From the NCBI GenBank assembly GCA_937995515.1, contig CALKJZ010000005.1:62001-126000 (forward strand): DNA of 64,000 nt. The letters are read 5' to 3'. The position numbers and the translations under genes were made by a program. Below, one piece after another: positions 1-9,060 of the stretch (positions are counted from its first letter, which is position 1; every line of letters begins with the position of its first letter). Below the pieces are notes generated by a model, which saw nothing but the letters and a program-made list of their open reading frames with translations, was not told the origin of the DNA and did no database searches. This stretch comes from an uncultured Sphingomonadaceae bacterium (lineage in GTDB: Bacteria; Pseudomonadota; Alphaproteobacteria; Sphingomonadales; Sphingomonadaceae).

Positions 1-1
1 C

Positions 2-301
2 TCCGTGCAGGAAGAGGGCATCGTCCCCGACATCGTGGTGCCGCAGCTGACCGACGAGACCCGCAACGACCGCCCGCGGGTGCGCGAGGCAGACCTGCGC
101 AACCACCTGATCGGCGAGCGCAACGCCGACGACCGGCTGGTCGAGGATGACGGCAAGCCCGACCCGCGCTTTGCCGAGACGGCCGAGCAGCTGAAGGCGC
201 GCGGCATCACCGACTTCCAGCTCGACTATGCGGTGCGCATGCTCGCGCGGCTCGACGATCGGGCCCCGCTGGCCACCGCCGAGGTCCGCCGGGGCCGCTG
301 A
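2..301 (+). CDS. S41 carboxy-terminal processing protease, C-terminal end (partial)
   Basis: Only the last 99 residues lie in the window; the catalytic part is upstream of it. The visible text begins with a VQEEGIVPDIVVP stretch, typical of the end of the protease fold in CtpA/Prc-type proteases, where a residue after the core strand reads GI-xPDI-xV. A charged helical tail follows, ending in LDYAVRMLARLDD. Such enzymes are exported serine proteases that trim or degrade envelope proteins. The following dsbB-type gene starts 8 bp downstream on the same strand, so the two are probably co-transcribed. The family call rests on this tail and on the common S41 protease–dsbB–coq7 order in sphingomonads; no active-site residue can be checked here. 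Confidence 0.75.
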   Translation, partial: SVQEEGIVPDIVVPQLTDETRNDRPRVREADLRNHLIGERNADDRLVEDDGKPDPRFAETAEQLKARGITDFQLDYAVRMLARLDDRAPLATAEVRRGR

Positions 302-309
302 GGCGCGCC

Positions 310-792
310 GTGCACGCGCCGGTCAAGCGCCCGTCGGGCCATGCGATCAACCCGGCGGCGCTGGTCCTCCTCGTATCGGGCTCGCTGCTCATCGGCGCGC
401 TGGGCTTCCAGCATCTCGGCGGGTTCGCTCCCTGCCCCATGTGCCACTGGCAGCGCTGGGCGCATGTGGCAGCAGCTGCCCTTGCGACCGTTGCGCTGGT
501 GGCGCGCAGCCGGGTGCTTGCCCTTCCCGCCATCTGCGCGCTGGCCGTGGCCGGTGCGATGGGCCTCTGGCATGCAGGGGTCGAGCAGGGCTGGTGGCCA
601 AGCCCGGTCGGATGCGCCGCCACCGTGGCACCAGCCGCCTCGGGCGCGGAGTTCCTCGGCCAGCTCATGCAGGCACCGCTCGTCCGCTGCGACCAGATTC
701 CCTGGTCTTTTCTCGGGATTTCCATGGCAGGATGGAATGCGATCCTTTCGTTCGGCGGCAGCCTGGTTGCCGCCCTTTCGTGGAGACGATGA
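310..792 (+). CDS. dsbB: DsbB-family disulfide bond formation protein
   Basis: Inner-membrane quinone reductase family that reoxidises the periplasmic thiol oxidase DsbA. The 160-residue protein has four hydrophobic segments and the two expected periplasmic cysteine pairs: C42-P-M-C45 within PCPMCHWQRW, and C102 with C127. The start is GTG, 8 bp after the protease stop. The stop (TGA) abuts the ATG of coq7, so translation of the two is likely coupled. The length fits short alphaproteobacterial DsbB proteins. No dsbA is visible in the window. The family is clear from the CxxC-HWQRW motif; whether its partner is a DsbA or another oxidase is unknown. Confidence 0.85.
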   Translation: MHAPVKRPSGHAINPAALVLLVSGSLLIGALGFQHLGGFAPCPMCHWQRWAHVAAAALATVALVARSRVLALPAICALAVAGAMGLWHAGVEQGWWPSPVGCAATVAPAASGAEFLGQLMQAPLVRCDQIPWSFLGISMAGWNAILSFGGSLVAALSWRR

Positions 793-1323
793 ATGCGCCT
801 TGCCGGTGACCCGGTGCCCGATCGGTCTGCCATGATCCGTGTCGATCATGCCGGCGAATATGGCGCGGCCCGGATCTATGCCGGCCAGCTGGCGGTAATG
901 GGCGACCGCAGCCCCGTGGCCGGCGAAATCCGGCGCATGGCCGCGCAGGAACAGGCCCATCTTTCCGCCTTCGACCGGCTGCTCGTCGAGCGTGGCGTGC
1001 GCCCGACGCTGCTCCACCCGCTGTGGCACGTGGCCGGCTATGCGCTCGGCGTTGCCTCGGCGCTGGCTGGCCCGAAGGCGGCGATGGCCCTGACCGCCGC
1101 GGTCGAAACCGAGATCGACCGGCATTACGGCGAGCAGCTGGCCGCGCTCGACGGCGACGACCCGGAGCTTGAGGCGCTGATTGCGGAGTTCCGGACCGAC
1201 GAGGTGGCGCATCGCGACAGCGCGGTCGCCCACGGGGCCGAGGAGGTGCCGGCCTATCCGCTGCTCCGCCGCCTCATCCAGGCCGGGTGCCGGGCGGCGA
1301 TCCGCCTTTCCGAACGGATCTAG
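793..1323 (+). CDS. coq7: COQ7-type 5-demethoxyubiquinol hydroxylase
   Basis: Di-iron monooxygenase that hydroxylates 2-polyprenyl-3-methyl-6-methoxy-1,4-benzoquinol in ubiquinone synthesis, acting at the inner membrane. The 176-residue protein shows the duplicated ferritin-like metal ligands: E22 (in HAGEYGA), E53-xx-H56 (EQAH), E105 (AVETEI) and E137-xx-H140 (DEVAH). The segment around residues 75-100 is hydrophobic and probably dips into the membrane. The gene follows dsbB directly (stop and start are adjacent). Alphaproteobacteria often use this COQ7 type in place of the flavin enzyme UbiF, which fits the genome type. Confidence 0.93.
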   Translation: MRLAGDPVPDRSAMIRVDHAGEYGAARIYAGQLAVMGDRSPVAGEIRRMAAQEQAHLSAFDRLLVERGVRPTLLHPLWHVAGYALGVASALAGPKAAMALTAAVETEIDRHYGEQLAALDGDDPELEALIAEFRTDEVAHRDSAVAHGAEEVPAYPLLRRLIQAGCRAAIRLSERI

Positions 1324-1537
1324 CCCATCCTTGCCGATTGACTTCGGGGTGCCGTTGCGCCATCCGGCCCCCCAGCTTCACGCAGAGCGCGTGTTTCGTG
1401 ACATCCCGGCACCGGCAGCCCTTCGCCCCTGCGCTGCCCAAACCGGGTTGCCCGCCGGCCGGCGAAGGTTCGCCCGCCGGCGCGCGTTGCGTTGGGGCGG
1501 CTGACACGGCACGACCGAAGAAAGGACCATTGCAGCG

Positions 1538-3019
1538 ATGTTCGACAGCCTCTCCGAACGGCTGACGGCTGTCTTCGAAAGGCTGAAGGGCCGCGGCGCG
1601 CTCAGCGAGCTCGAGGTGCGCGCAGCGATGCGCGACGTGCGGGTAGCGCTCCTCGAGGCCGATGTCGCGCTGCCGGTGGTCAGGCAGTTCATCGACCGCG
1701 CAACCGAGCGCGCCATCGGCGCGGAGGTGCTGAAATCGGTCACGCCGGGCCAGCAGGTGGTGAAGATCGTCCACGACCAGCTGGTCGAGACCCTTGGCTC
1801 CGAGGCGGCCGGGCTCGACCTCGCCGTCACCCCGCCTGCGGTCATCATGATGGTGGGGCTCCAGGGCTCGGGCAAGACGACGACGACGGCCAAGCTCGCC
1901 CGTCTCATCCGGGAGCGGCACGGCAAGAAGGTCCTCATGGCCTCGCTCGACGTGAGCCGACCGGCCGCGCAGGAGCAGCTCAGGATCCTCGGCGAGCAGG
2001 CGGGCATCGCCACCCTGCCAATCATCCCCGGCCAGATCCCCACCGACATCGCGAAGCGCGCGCTCGAGGCCGCCCGGCTCCAGGGCTATGACGTGCTGAT
2101 GCTCGACACGGCCGGCCGGCTGCATGTCGACGAGCAGCTGATGGCCGAGATGGAGGCCGTGGCGGGCTCGGCGGCGCCGGCGGAGACGCTCCTCGTGGTC
2201 GATGCGCTGACCGGCCAGGATGCCGTGCAGGTGGCGCGCGCGTTCGGCGAGCGGGTGGCGCTCTCGGGCGTGATCCTCACCCGCATGGATGGCGATGCGC
2301 GCGGCGGCGCCGCGCTTTCCATGCGGCAGGTGACCGGCAAGCCGATCAAGTTCATCGGCACGGGCGAGAAGCTTGAGGCGCTGGAGCCGTTCCACCCCGA
2401 ACGCGCCGCCGGCCGCATCCTCGGCATGGGCGACGTGGTGAGCCTCGTCGAGCGCGCAGCCCAGAGCCTCGATGTCGCCGACGCCGAGAAGATGGCGGAG
2501 AAGCTCGAGAAGGGCAGCTTCGACATGAACGACATGCTCGCCCAGTTCCGGCAGATGAAGCGCATGGGCGGGCTTGGCATGCTTGCCAGCCTCATGCCCG
2601 GCCTTGGCAAGATGAAGCAGGCCATGGCCGACGCGCGCATTGACGACCGTGCGCTCGCGCGCATGGAGGCCATCATCCTCTCGATGACCCCGCGGGAGCG
2701 CAGCCGGCCCGAGATCATGAACGCGCGGCGCAAGATCCGGGTTGCCAAAGGCTCCGGCACGCAGGTGCAGGATGTGAACAAGCTTTTGAAGATGCAGGCG
2801 GAAATGGCCGGCGCGATGAAGCGGCTGAAGAAGATGGGCGGCCTTTCGGCCCTGGCGCAGATGTTCTCCGGCGGCGCACCGGGCCTCGCCGGCAGCGCCG
2901 ATCCGGCCGCCCTTCCCGGCGGCCTGCCGGGCCTTCCGCCGGGCCTCGTGCCGCCCGGCGCCCGGATGCCGCCGGGCCTCATGCCACCGCAGCGCGGCGG
3001 CAGGAAGAAGAAACGCTGA
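1538..3019 (+). CDS. ffh: Signal recognition particle GTPase Ffh
   Basis: Protein part of the signal recognition particle: it binds signal sequences of nascent inner-membrane proteins and 4.5S RNA, and docks with FtsY. The 493 residues contain an N-terminal four-helix bundle, the P-loop GLQGSGKT (107-114), DTAGR, a TRMDGDARGG motif, and a methionine-rich M domain from about residue 320 with MTPRERSRPEIMNARRKIR-like sequence. The tail is rich in Gly, Pro and Met. GAAAGGA lies upstream of the ATG. It is the first gene of the run ffh-rpsP-rimM-trmD-rplS. The 214 bp before it hold no gene. Confidence 0.97.
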   Translation: MFDSLSERLTAVFERLKGRGALSELEVRAAMRDVRVALLEADVALPVVRQFIDRATERAIGAEVLKSVTPGQQVVKIVHDQLVETLGSEAAGLDLAVTPPAVIMMVGLQGSGKTTTTAKLARLIRERHGKKVLMASLDVSRPAAQEQLRILGEQAGIATLPIIPGQIPTDIAKRALEAARLQGYDVLMLDTAGRLHVDEQLMAEMEAVAGSAAPAETLLVVDALTGQDAVQVARAFGERVALSGVILTRMDGDARGGAALSMRQVTGKPIKFIGTGEKLEALEPFHPERAAGRILGMGDVVSLVERAAQSLDVADAEKMAEKLEKGSFDMNDMLAQFRQMKRMGGLGMLASLMPGLGKMKQAMADARIDDRALARMEAIILSMTPRERSRPEIMNARRKIRVAKGSGTQVQDVNKLLKMQAEMAGAMKRLKKMGGLSALAQMFSGGAPGLAGSADPAALPGGLPGLPPGLVPPGARMPPGLMPPQRGGRKKKR

Positions 3020-3044
3020 ACTGACGGAAAGGACCGACTGAACC

Positions 3045-3437
3045 ATGGCACTATCAATCCGGCTGGCGCGCGGCGGCGCCAAGAAGCGGCCCGTCTACCG
3101 CATCGTCGTCACCGACAGCCGCTCGCCGCGCGATGGCCGCTTCCTCGAGAAGCTAGGCACCTACAACCCGCTCCTGCCGAAGGATTCGGCCGAGCGCGTG
3201 ACGCTCGATGCCGAGCGTGCGAAGCACTGGCTGAGCCAGGGCGCGCAGCCGACCGACCGGGTCGCCCGTTTCCTTGACAGCGCGGGGATCCGCCCGCGTG
3301 CGGCGCGCCACAACCCGAAGAAGGGCGAGCCGGGCGACAAGGCGCGCGAACGCGCCGAGGCGCGCGCCGCGCGCGCGGCCGAGGCCGCAGCCGACACGGG
3401 CGCTGACGCAGGTGACACGCCCGCCGCGGACAGCTGA
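3045..3437 (+). CDS. rpsP: 30S ribosomal protein S16
   Basis: Small-subunit ribosomal protein that binds 16S rRNA. It starts [16 protein letters not shown]-(V)-YRIVV, the conserved S16 start. The body (residues 1-80) is standard, and an Ala/Arg/Glu-rich tail of about 45 residues follows, as in many alphaproteobacteria. A GGAAAGGA ribosome-binding site precedes the ATG. The gene starts 25 bp after ffh, and its 3' end overlaps the GTG start proposed for rimM by 26 bp. Confidence 0.97.
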   Translation: MALSIRLARGGAKKRPVYRIVVTDSRSPRDGRFLEKLGTYNPLLPKDSAERVTLDAERAKHWLSQGAQPTDRVARFLDSAGIRPRAARHNPKKGEPGDKARERAEARAARAAEAAADTGADAGDTPAADS

Positions 3438-3933
3438 GCTGCGCCCGGCCGACCGGCCGGTCGCGCTTGCAGCCATCGCCGGCGCGCACGGGATCCACGG
3501 CGAGGTTCGGCTGAGGCTGTTTGCGGAATCGCTTGCAAGCCTCCGCCGCCACCGCCACTTCGACGCCGGCGGCCGCTCGCTCACCCTTGAGATCGTGCGC
3601 GACGGGCCCAATGGTCCGATTGCGCGCTTTGCCGAAGTCGCGGACCGGACCGCGGCCGAGATGCTGCGCGGCACGCTTCTGACCGTGCCGCGCGCGAGCC
3701 TTCCGCCACTGCCCGAGGGCGAGATCTACTGGCACGACCTCATCGGGCTTGCCGTCGTCTCGCCTGCGGGCGTGCCGCTCGGCACCGTGGTCGACGTGGC
3801 CAATCACGGCGCTTCCGACATTCTCGAGGTGGAGCGCCGGGATGGCCGGCGGGTGCTGGTGCCGCTCATCGAGGCGGCTGTCCCCCTGCTTGCCGACCCG
3901 CTGGTGATCGCGCCGGAATGGCTCGAGACATGA
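3412..3933 (+). CDS. rimM: Ribosome maturation factor RimM
   Basis: Assembly factor for the head of the 30S subunit; binds S19 and 16S rRNA. The 173 residues contain the N-terminal RimM barrel ([18 protein letters not shown]) and the C-terminal PRC-barrel ([12 protein letters not shown], then [17 protein letters not shown] and [11 protein letters not shown]). The open frame extends much further upstream, but that part is a shadow of rpsP. A GTG inside the rpsP end gives the usual length and places the conserved core about 20 residues from the start. The stop overlaps the trmD start as ATGA. Confidence 0.93.
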   Translation: MTRPPRTAELRPADRPVALAAIAGAHGIHGEVRLRLFAESLASLRRHRHFDAGGRSLTLEIVRDGPNGPIARFAEVADRTAAEMLRGTLLTVPRASLPPLPEGEIYWHDLIGLAVVSPAGVPLGTVVDVANHGASDILEVERRDGRRVLVPLIEAAVPLLADPLVIAPEWLET

Positions 3934-4709
3934 GCTGGTGCGCGCAGCCGATCACGCTCTACCCGGAGATGTTCCCGGGCCCGCTTGGCCTGTCGCTGGC
4001 CGGGCGGGCGCTCGCGCAGGGCATCTGGACGTGCCTGCCGCTGCAGCTGCGCGATTTTGCCCACGGCCGGCACCGCAGCGTCGACGACACGCCGGCAGGC
4101 GGCGGGCCCGGCATGGTGCTGCGGGTGGATGTGCTGGCGCGTGCGGTCGACGCCGCGCGCGCGCGCCTGCCGGATGCGCCGGTTCTCGCCCCGACCCCAC
4201 GCGGGCCGCGCATCGGGCAGGAGCGGATCCGGAAGCTGGTCGCAGGGCCGGGTGTCACGCTCCTGTGCGGGCGCTTCGAGGGAATGGACGAGCGCATCTT
4301 CGCCGGGCGCAACGTCGAGCCGGTGGCGCTTGCCGATATCGTGCTCTCCGGCGGGGAGCTCGCAGCGCTCGCCATCCTCGATGCTTGCATCCGCCTGCTG
4401 CCCGGCGTAATGGGCGCGGCCGCAAGCGGGGAGCATGAGAGCTTCGAGACCGGACTTCTCGAGCACCCGCACTACACCCGCCCGGCTGTCTGGGAGGGGC
4501 TGGAGATTCCGGAGGTGCTGCGCTCCGGAAACCATGCACGGATCGAGGCCTGGCGTCTGGAGCAGGCCGCGATGGCGACCCGGCACTGGCGGCCAGACCT
4601 GTTCGCGCCCGGCGCCCGGACAGGACCGCCCTCTGCCACGCGGCCCAGGCGCGCGGAGGCGCGCAACGGTGAGACGCGCCCCGAGAGGCGCCAAGGAGAC
4701 GGACCATGA
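3930..4709 (+). CDS. trmD: tRNA (guanine-N1-)-methyltransferase TrmD
   Basis: SPOUT-class methyltransferase that makes m1G37 in tRNAs read in GG contexts, preventing frameshifts. The protein shows the start region [12 protein letters not shown], RxxSVDDTPxGGGPGMV, the cofactor-loop sequences [12 protein letters not shown] and [14 protein letters not shown], and the C-terminal [18 protein letters not shown]. The start chosen overlaps the rimM stop as ATGA; an in-frame ATG 12 bases earlier is also possible. The 259-residue length is slightly longer than E. coli TrmD because of an Arg-rich tail. The stop overlaps rplS by 4 bp. Confidence 0.95.
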   Translation: MSWCAQPITLYPEMFPGPLGLSLAGRALAQGIWTCLPLQLRDFAHGRHRSVDDTPAGGGPGMVLRVDVLARAVDAARARLPDAPVLAPTPRGPRIGQERIRKLVAGPGVTLLCGRFEGMDERIFAGRNVEPVALADIVLSGGELAALAILDACIRLLPGVMGAAASGEHESFETGLLEHPHYTRPAVWEGLEIPEVLRSGNHARIEAWRLEQAAMATRHWRPDLFAPGARTGPPSATRPRRAEARNGETRPERRQGDGP

Positions 4710-5122
4710 ACCTGCTGCAGCAGATCGAGGCAGCCGAGATTGAAAAGCTGAAGGCCGCACGCGCCGTGCCGGAGTTCCGCGCCGGCGACACGGTGCGCGT
4801 GGGCGTGAAGGTGAAGGAAGGCGACCGCACGCGGGTGCAGATGTTCGAGGGCGTGGTGATCGCGCGCTCGAACAAGGGCATCGGCTCCAACTTCACCGTG
4901 CGCAAGGTGAGCTTCGGGGAGGGGGTGGAGCGGGTGTTCCCGCTCTATTCGCCGATGATCGATTCGATCGAGGTGGTGCGCCGGGGCATGGTGCGCCGGG
5001 CCAAGCTCTATTACCTGCGCGGCCGCAGCGGCAAAAGCGCGCGGATCGTCGAGCGCCGCGATGCGCGCCCGGCAACCGGCGGGAGCGCCGAGGACGCCGC
5101 CACGGCCGAGTCCGAGGCGTGA
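4706..5122 (+). CDS. rplS: 50S ribosomal protein L19
   Basis: Large-subunit protein at the interface with 30S. The core (residues 1-110) is standard: [22 protein letters not shown]-like strand, FEGVVIAR, and [24 protein letters not shown]. An acidic/Ala-rich extension of about 20 residues closes the protein. An AAGGAGA ribosome-binding site lies 5 bases before the ATG, and the start overlaps the trmD stop (ATGA). The end of the gene overlaps the GTG of the next gene by 4 bp, tying the ribosomal run to the tol genes. Confidence 0.97.
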   Translation: MNLLQQIEAAEIEKLKAARAVPEFRAGDTVRVGVKVKEGDRTRVQMFEGVVIARSNKGIGSNFTVRKVSFGEGVERVFPLYSPMIDSIEVVRRGMVRRAKLYYLRGRSGKSARIVERRDARPATGGSAEDAATAESEA

Positions 5123-5598
5123 GGCGCAAAGGCGGGGCCGGCACACGCCCCCCGCCGCCTGCGGGCCGAATCGAGGGCCCGCTGCACCGGCTTGAGGTGC
5201 GGGTCTATTTCGAGGACACGGATCTCTCCGGCCTCGTCTACCACGCCACCTATCTGCGCTACATGGAGCGCGGCCGGTCGGACCTGCTCGCCTGCCTTGG
5301 CATCGACCAGCGCGCGGCCTTCGAGGCCGGCACGGGTGTCTATGCCGTGGCGGGCCTTTCCATCCGCTATGTCGCCCCCGCCCGGCTGGGCGACTGCGTT
5401 GAGGTTGAAACCCTCTGCCGCGCTGTCGGCGGCGCGCGTGTGGTGCTGCTGCAGAAAGTGGTGCGCGGCACGACCCTTCTGGCCGAGGCCGAGGTGCGCG
5501 CGGGCTTCCTCGGGCCCGGCGGCCGGCCGCGCCGGCAGCCAGAGGCGTGGGTTGCGCGCTTGCGCGCCCTCATGGATGCCGCACCGCCCGCCGCTTGA
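5119..5598 (+). CDS. ybgC: YbgC-type acyl-CoA thioesterase (tol-pal associated)
   Basis: Hot-dog-fold thioesterase found first in tol-pal operons; E. coli YbgC hydrolyses acyl-CoA or acyl-ACP and is linked to phospholipid synthesis. The 159-residue protein carries the 4HBT motif [20 protein letters not shown], with the catalytic Asp in EDTD, followed by MERGRSDLL. The GTG start overlaps the rplS stop. About 20 N-terminal residues are Gly/Pro-rich and not part of the fold. It lies 78 bp upstream of tolQ. Confidence 0.9.
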   Translation: MRRKGGAGTRPPPPAGRIEGPLHRLEVRVYFEDTDLSGLVYHATYLRYMERGRSDLLACLGIDQRAAFEAGTGVYAVAGLSIRYVAPARLGDCVEVETLCRAVGGARVVLLQKVVRGTTLLAEAEVRAGFLGPGGRPRRQPEAWVARLRALMDAAPPAA

Positions 5599-5676
5599 GC
5601 TTTCCGGTTCAGCGCAGGTAAAGCCCGGGGGCGCGTCTTTCGCGCGACCCATCCCACACTGTGCGGAAAGAGGCCC

Positions 5677-6369
5677 TTGGACCCGATCACCCTCACCAGC
5701 GCGGCAGACATGTCGCCGCTTGCGCTCTTCCTCGAGGCGGATATCGTGGTGAAGGCGGTGATGCTGCTGCTGCTGGCAGCCAGCATCTGGTCGTGGGCGA
5801 TCATTCTCGAGCGCTCGCGGCGACTGTCCGCCATCAACCGCGATGTCTCGGAGTTCGAGGGGCGCTTCTGGAAGGCCACCTCGCTTGAGGAGCTGAAGGC
5901 CGACCGCGCCGCGAACCCGGCGGCCGACCTGTTCATGGCCGGCATGGACGAGTGGCGGGCCTCGACCGATGGCCGTGCCCAGGTGGATCGCGAGGGCGTG
6001 CGGGCGCGCCTGACCACCGTGATGGGCGCCTCGATCGACCGGGCGGTCTCCGATCTTGCCGACCGGCTGAACTGGCTTGCCACCATCGGCGCCGTGGCCC
6101 CGTTCGTCGGCTTGTTCGGAACGGTCTGGGGCATCATGCGCGCCTTCATCGCCATCGGTCAGACACAGAACACCTCGCTTGCCGTGGTGGCGCCGGGCAT
6201 CGCCGAGGCGCTGTTTGCAACCGCCCTCGGCCTGTTCGCAGCCATCCCGGCGGTGATCGGCTACAACCGCCTTCTCCACCGGGTCGGGCGGCTGGAAGAC
6301 CGGCTGCTCGGCTTTTCCGCGCGCTTCCACGCGATGATGTCGCGCGAGCTCGACCAGGAGGCCGGCTGA
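5677..6369 (+). CDS. tolQ: Tol-Pal proton channel subunit TolQ
   Basis: Inner-membrane subunit of the TolQR proton motor that energises TolA for outer-membrane constriction at division. The 230 residues have one N-terminal membrane segment (about 20-40) and two more (about 130-155 and 170-195) around the MotA/TolQ/ExbB core APFVGLFGTVWGIMRAF. A TTG start is chosen because GGAAAGAGG lies 4 bases before it and MDPITLT begins many sphingomonad TolQ proteins; the next ATG, 33 bases on, has no ribosome-binding site. The stop shares one base with the tolR start. Confidence 0.95.
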   Translation: MDPITLTSAADMSPLALFLEADIVVKAVMLLLLAASIWSWAIILERSRRLSAINRDVSEFEGRFWKATSLEELKADRAANPAADLFMAGMDEWRASTDGRAQVDREGVRARLTTVMGASIDRAVSDLADRLNWLATIGAVAPFVGLFGTVWGIMRAFIAIGQTQNTSLAVVAPGIAEALFATALGLFAAIPAVIGYNRLLHRVGRLEDRLLGFSARFHAMMSRELDQEAG

Positions 6370-6821
6370 TGGGCGCCGCACTTCCCGGCGGCACGGAGCG
6401 CGGCCGGCGCAGGCGCGCGCCCATGTCCGAGATCAATGTCACGCCGCTCGTTGACGTGATGCTGGTCCTGCTCATCATCTTCATGGTGGCGGCACCGCTG
6501 CTTGTGACCGGCGTGGCCGTCGACCTTCCGCGCACGGCTGCCGAGGCCCTGCCGCCAGACCGGGAGCCGGTCTCGATCACCATGGATGCACAGGGCCGCA
6601 CCTTCATCGGCGAGGAAGAGGTGGCGCCGGGCACGCTTGCGCGCAGGCTTGCCACGCTGCGCACGCTCGAGGGCGAAGGCGCAAGGATCCTCATCCGGGC
6701 CGACTCCAGCCTCCCCTACGGCGAGGTCGCGGCCCTGCTCGCAGAGGTGACCACATCGGGATTCACGCGCGTGGCGCTGGTCAACCAGCCCGGCCGGGTC
6801 ACGGAGCCCGGAGCACGGTGA
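6369..6821 (+). CDS. tolR: Tol-Pal motor subunit TolR
   Basis: Single-pass inner-membrane partner of TolQ (ExbD/TolR family) with a periplasmic domain that contacts peptidoglycan. After a basic N-terminus, SEINVTPLVDVMLVLLIIF holds the conserved proton-carrying Asp at the start of the membrane helix. The periplasmic part (about 60-150) shows the VSITMDAQG and ILIRADSSLPYGEV pattern. The start overlaps the tolQ stop (TGATG); the stop overlaps tolA as GTGA. Confidence 0.95.
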   Translation: MGAALPGGTERGRRRRAPMSEINVTPLVDVMLVLLIIFMVAAPLLVTGVAVDLPRTAAEALPPDREPVSITMDAQGRTFIGEEEVAPGTLARRLATLRTLEGEGARILIRADSSLPYGEVAALLAEVTTSGFTRVALVNQPGRVTEPGAR

Positions 6822-7597
6822 CCGACCGCCTTGCCCTCCTCGTGGCAAGCGGCGGCCACCTGCTGCTGCTTGCCCTCCTGTCGCTCAGCCTCGCGCAGAG
6901 CCTCGAGCCGATGGCCGGCCCGACGGACGTGACGACCGTCGATCTTGTCGAGCTTGCGGCGGCGGCACCCGCGCCGGCACGCGCGCCGGCCGATCCCGGC
7001 GCACCCAGCCTGCCGGCCGAGGCACCACCCGTTGCCGACCCGGAGCCGGCCGCGTTTGAACCGGCGCCCGCACCCGAACCGCCGGTGCGCCCGATGGACG
7101 ATCGCTCGCCGCAGGAGGCACTCGCTGACCAGGCGGCAGCCCCTCCGCCGCCGCGGGAGCGGCCACGCCGCCAGCCGCCGCCGCCCGCCTTCGACGCCGG
7201 CGCCATCGAGCGGCTGATCAACGAGGCGCAGCCCGGAAGCGCCGCCGGCGCGCAGACGTCGGGCGCCCAGCGGCTCGATGCGCGCACCGTTGCAAGCCTC
7301 GAGCAGGCCATCCGCGCACAGCTCAGGCACTGCTGGAACCCGCCGATCGGCGGCGCGGATGTGGCCAACATGACCGCGGTGCTGCGCATCCGGCTCAATC
7401 GCGACGGCTCGATTGCCGCGCCCCCGGAGCTTGTCAGCCAGACGGGCGCGACAGCGGGCAACGCGGCCTTTGCGCGCGCCTTCGTCGAGACCGCGCGCCG
7501 CGCCGTGCTGCGCTGCAGCCCGCTTACGCTGCCGCCCGAACTCTACAGCTGGTGGCGGGATTTCGAGCTCAACTTCGACCCGCGCCTGATGACCTGA
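6818..7597 (+). CDS. tolA: TolA-like cell envelope integrity protein
   Basis: Links the TolQR motor in the inner membrane to TolB/Pal at the outer membrane. The 259 residues have one N-terminal membrane helix (about 8-27), a Pro/Ala-rich periplasmic linker (about 45-130) and a C-terminal TonB/TolA-type domain from about residue 160 (LEQAIRAQLRHCWNPP ... FVETARRAVLRCSP). The linker is much shorter than the helical one of E. coli TolA, which is usual in alphaproteobacteria. Two Cys (in RHCWNP and LRCSP) may pair, as in the E. coli C-terminal domain. The GTG start overlaps the tolR stop. Confidence 0.9.
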   Translation: MTDRLALLVASGGHLLLLALLSLSLAQSLEPMAGPTDVTTVDLVELAAAAPAPARAPADPGAPSLPAEAPPVADPEPAAFEPAPAPEPPVRPMDDRSPQEALADQAAAPPPPRERPRRQPPPPAFDAGAIERLINEAQPGSAAGAQTSGAQRLDARTVASLEQAIRAQLRHCWNPPIGGADVANMTAVLRIRLNRDGSIAAPPELVSQTGATAGNAAFARAFVETARRAVLRCSPLTLPPELYSWWRDFELNFDPRLMT

Positions 7598-7607
7598 GGA
7601 GCCTCCG

Positions 7608-8945
7608 ATGCGCCCTGCCCCCGCCGCCCAGCTGCGCCCTGCGCTCGTTGCCGCAGCACTTGCCATTGGCCCGGGGCCGGCCATGGCCCAGCTGCGAGTG
7701 GACATCACCGAGGGCGTGGCAGCGCCGATGCCGATCGCCGTGCCTGCCTTCCCGGCCTCTGCCCCCGCCGACACACCGGCCGGCGAGACGGCCGCGCTCG
7801 GCCGCCAGGTGGCGCAGATCGTGGAGAACAACCTGCGCGGCTCGGGCCTGTTCCGGCCGGTTGCAAGCACGGGCTTTCCGCTGGTGCTGATGCCGCAGGT
7901 GACCAACCCGGGCTTCCTGCAATGGCGGGCGACGAACGCGCAGGCGCTGGTCACCGGCTTTGTGACCGCCAATGCCGACGGCACGCTCACCATCGGCTGC
8001 TATCTCTACGACATCCTCGCCGAGACCGAGCTTGCCCGGCAGGGCTTCACCGTCCAGCCGGCGGGCTGGCGGCGGGCGGCGCACAAATGCTCCGACCTCG
8101 TCTATTCCCGGCTCACCGGGGAGGAGCCCTATTTCGACAGCCGGGTGGTCTATGTGTCGGAGACCGGGCCGCGTACGCGCCGGGTGAAGCGGCTGGCGAT
8201 CATGGACCAGGACGGCGCTAACCACCGCTTCCTCACCTCCGGGCAGAATCTGGTGCTGATGCCGCGCTTCTCGCCCACCCAGCAGACCATCACCTACATG
8301 AGCTTCGAGGGCGACCGGCCGCGCGTGTGGCTCTACGACCTCGGCTCCGGCCGCCAGCGCCCGGTGGGCAATTTCGCAACCATGAGCTTTGCGCCGCGAT
8401 TTGCACCCGATGGGCAGCGGCTGCTGTTCTCGGTGACCGGCGGCGGCGGCTCGAACATCGTGCTCCACGACATCGCAACCGGCACGAACCGGCGGCTCAC
8501 CTCCGGCAGCGCGATCGACACCTCGCCCAGCTTTTCGCCCGACGGGCAGCGGATCGTGTTCGAAAGCGACCGCGGAGGCCGCCAGCAGCTTTATGTGATG
8601 AATGCGGATGGCTCGGGCGTCGAGCGCATCACCTTCGGCGACGGGCAGGCCGCAAGCCCGGTCTGGTCGCCGCGCGGCGATCTCATCGCCTTCACCCGCA
8701 TCCAGGGCGGGCGGTTCCGGATCGCCATCATCCGCCCGGATGGCACGGGCGAACGGGTGCTGACCGACGGCTGGCAAGACGAGAACCCCAGCTGGTCTCC
8801 CAACGGCCGGGTGATCATGTTCAGCCGCCAGGAGCGCGGCGGCCGCAGCACCCTCCACGCGGTCGACCTGACAGGCCGCGCCGAGCGGCTGGTGCCAACA
8901 CCGCTCGAGGCGAGCGACCCGGCCTGGGGGCCGTTGCTGCCATGA
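7608..8945 (+). CDS. tolB: Tol-Pal translocation protein TolB
   Basis: Periplasmic protein that binds Pal and is released by TolA. The 445 residues start with a signal peptide (about 1-26, ending GPAMA), then the N-terminal TolB domain (about 28-160), then a six-bladed PD40 propeller with repeats such as MPRFSPTQQTITYMSF, APRFAPDGQRLLFSV, SPSFSPDGQRIVFES and SPVWSPRGDLIAFTR. GAGGAGC precedes the ATG; tolA ends 10 bp upstream. No stop-start overlap follows: pal begins 115 bp further on. Confidence 0.95.
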   Translation: MRPAPAAQLRPALVAAALAIGPGPAMAQLRVDITEGVAAPMPIAVPAFPASAPADTPAGETAALGRQVAQIVENNLRGSGLFRPVASTGFPLVLMPQVTNPGFLQWRATNAQALVTGFVTANADGTLTIGCYLYDILAETELARQGFTVQPAGWRRAAHKCSDLVYSRLTGEEPYFDSRVVYVSETGPRTRRVKRLAIMDQDGANHRFLTSGQNLVLMPRFSPTQQTITYMSFEGDRPRVWLYDLGSGRQRPVGNFATMSFAPRFAPDGQRLLFSVTGGGGSNIVLHDIATGTNRRLTSGSAIDTSPSFSPDGQRIVFESDRGGRQQLYVMNADGSGVERITFGDGQAASPVWSPRGDLIAFTRIQGGRFRIAIIRPDGTGERVLTDGWQDENPSWSPNGRVIMFSRQERGGRSTLHAVDLTGRAERLVPTPLEASDPAWGPLLP

Positions 8946-9060
8946 AACAAATATGGTTCAGACAGGCTTCATGTCGACCAGCAATCAGGCGTGCAGACCG
9001 AAGACCGGCAGCGCGCATCGACGGCGACGGCACGGGCTCGTTTCATCACGGGAGAACCAC

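Noticed and set aside
1338-1366. TTGACT with a CATCCG 17 bases later as an ffh promoter
   Set aside because: The -10 matches poorly; GC-rich intergenic DNA gives such partial matches easily.
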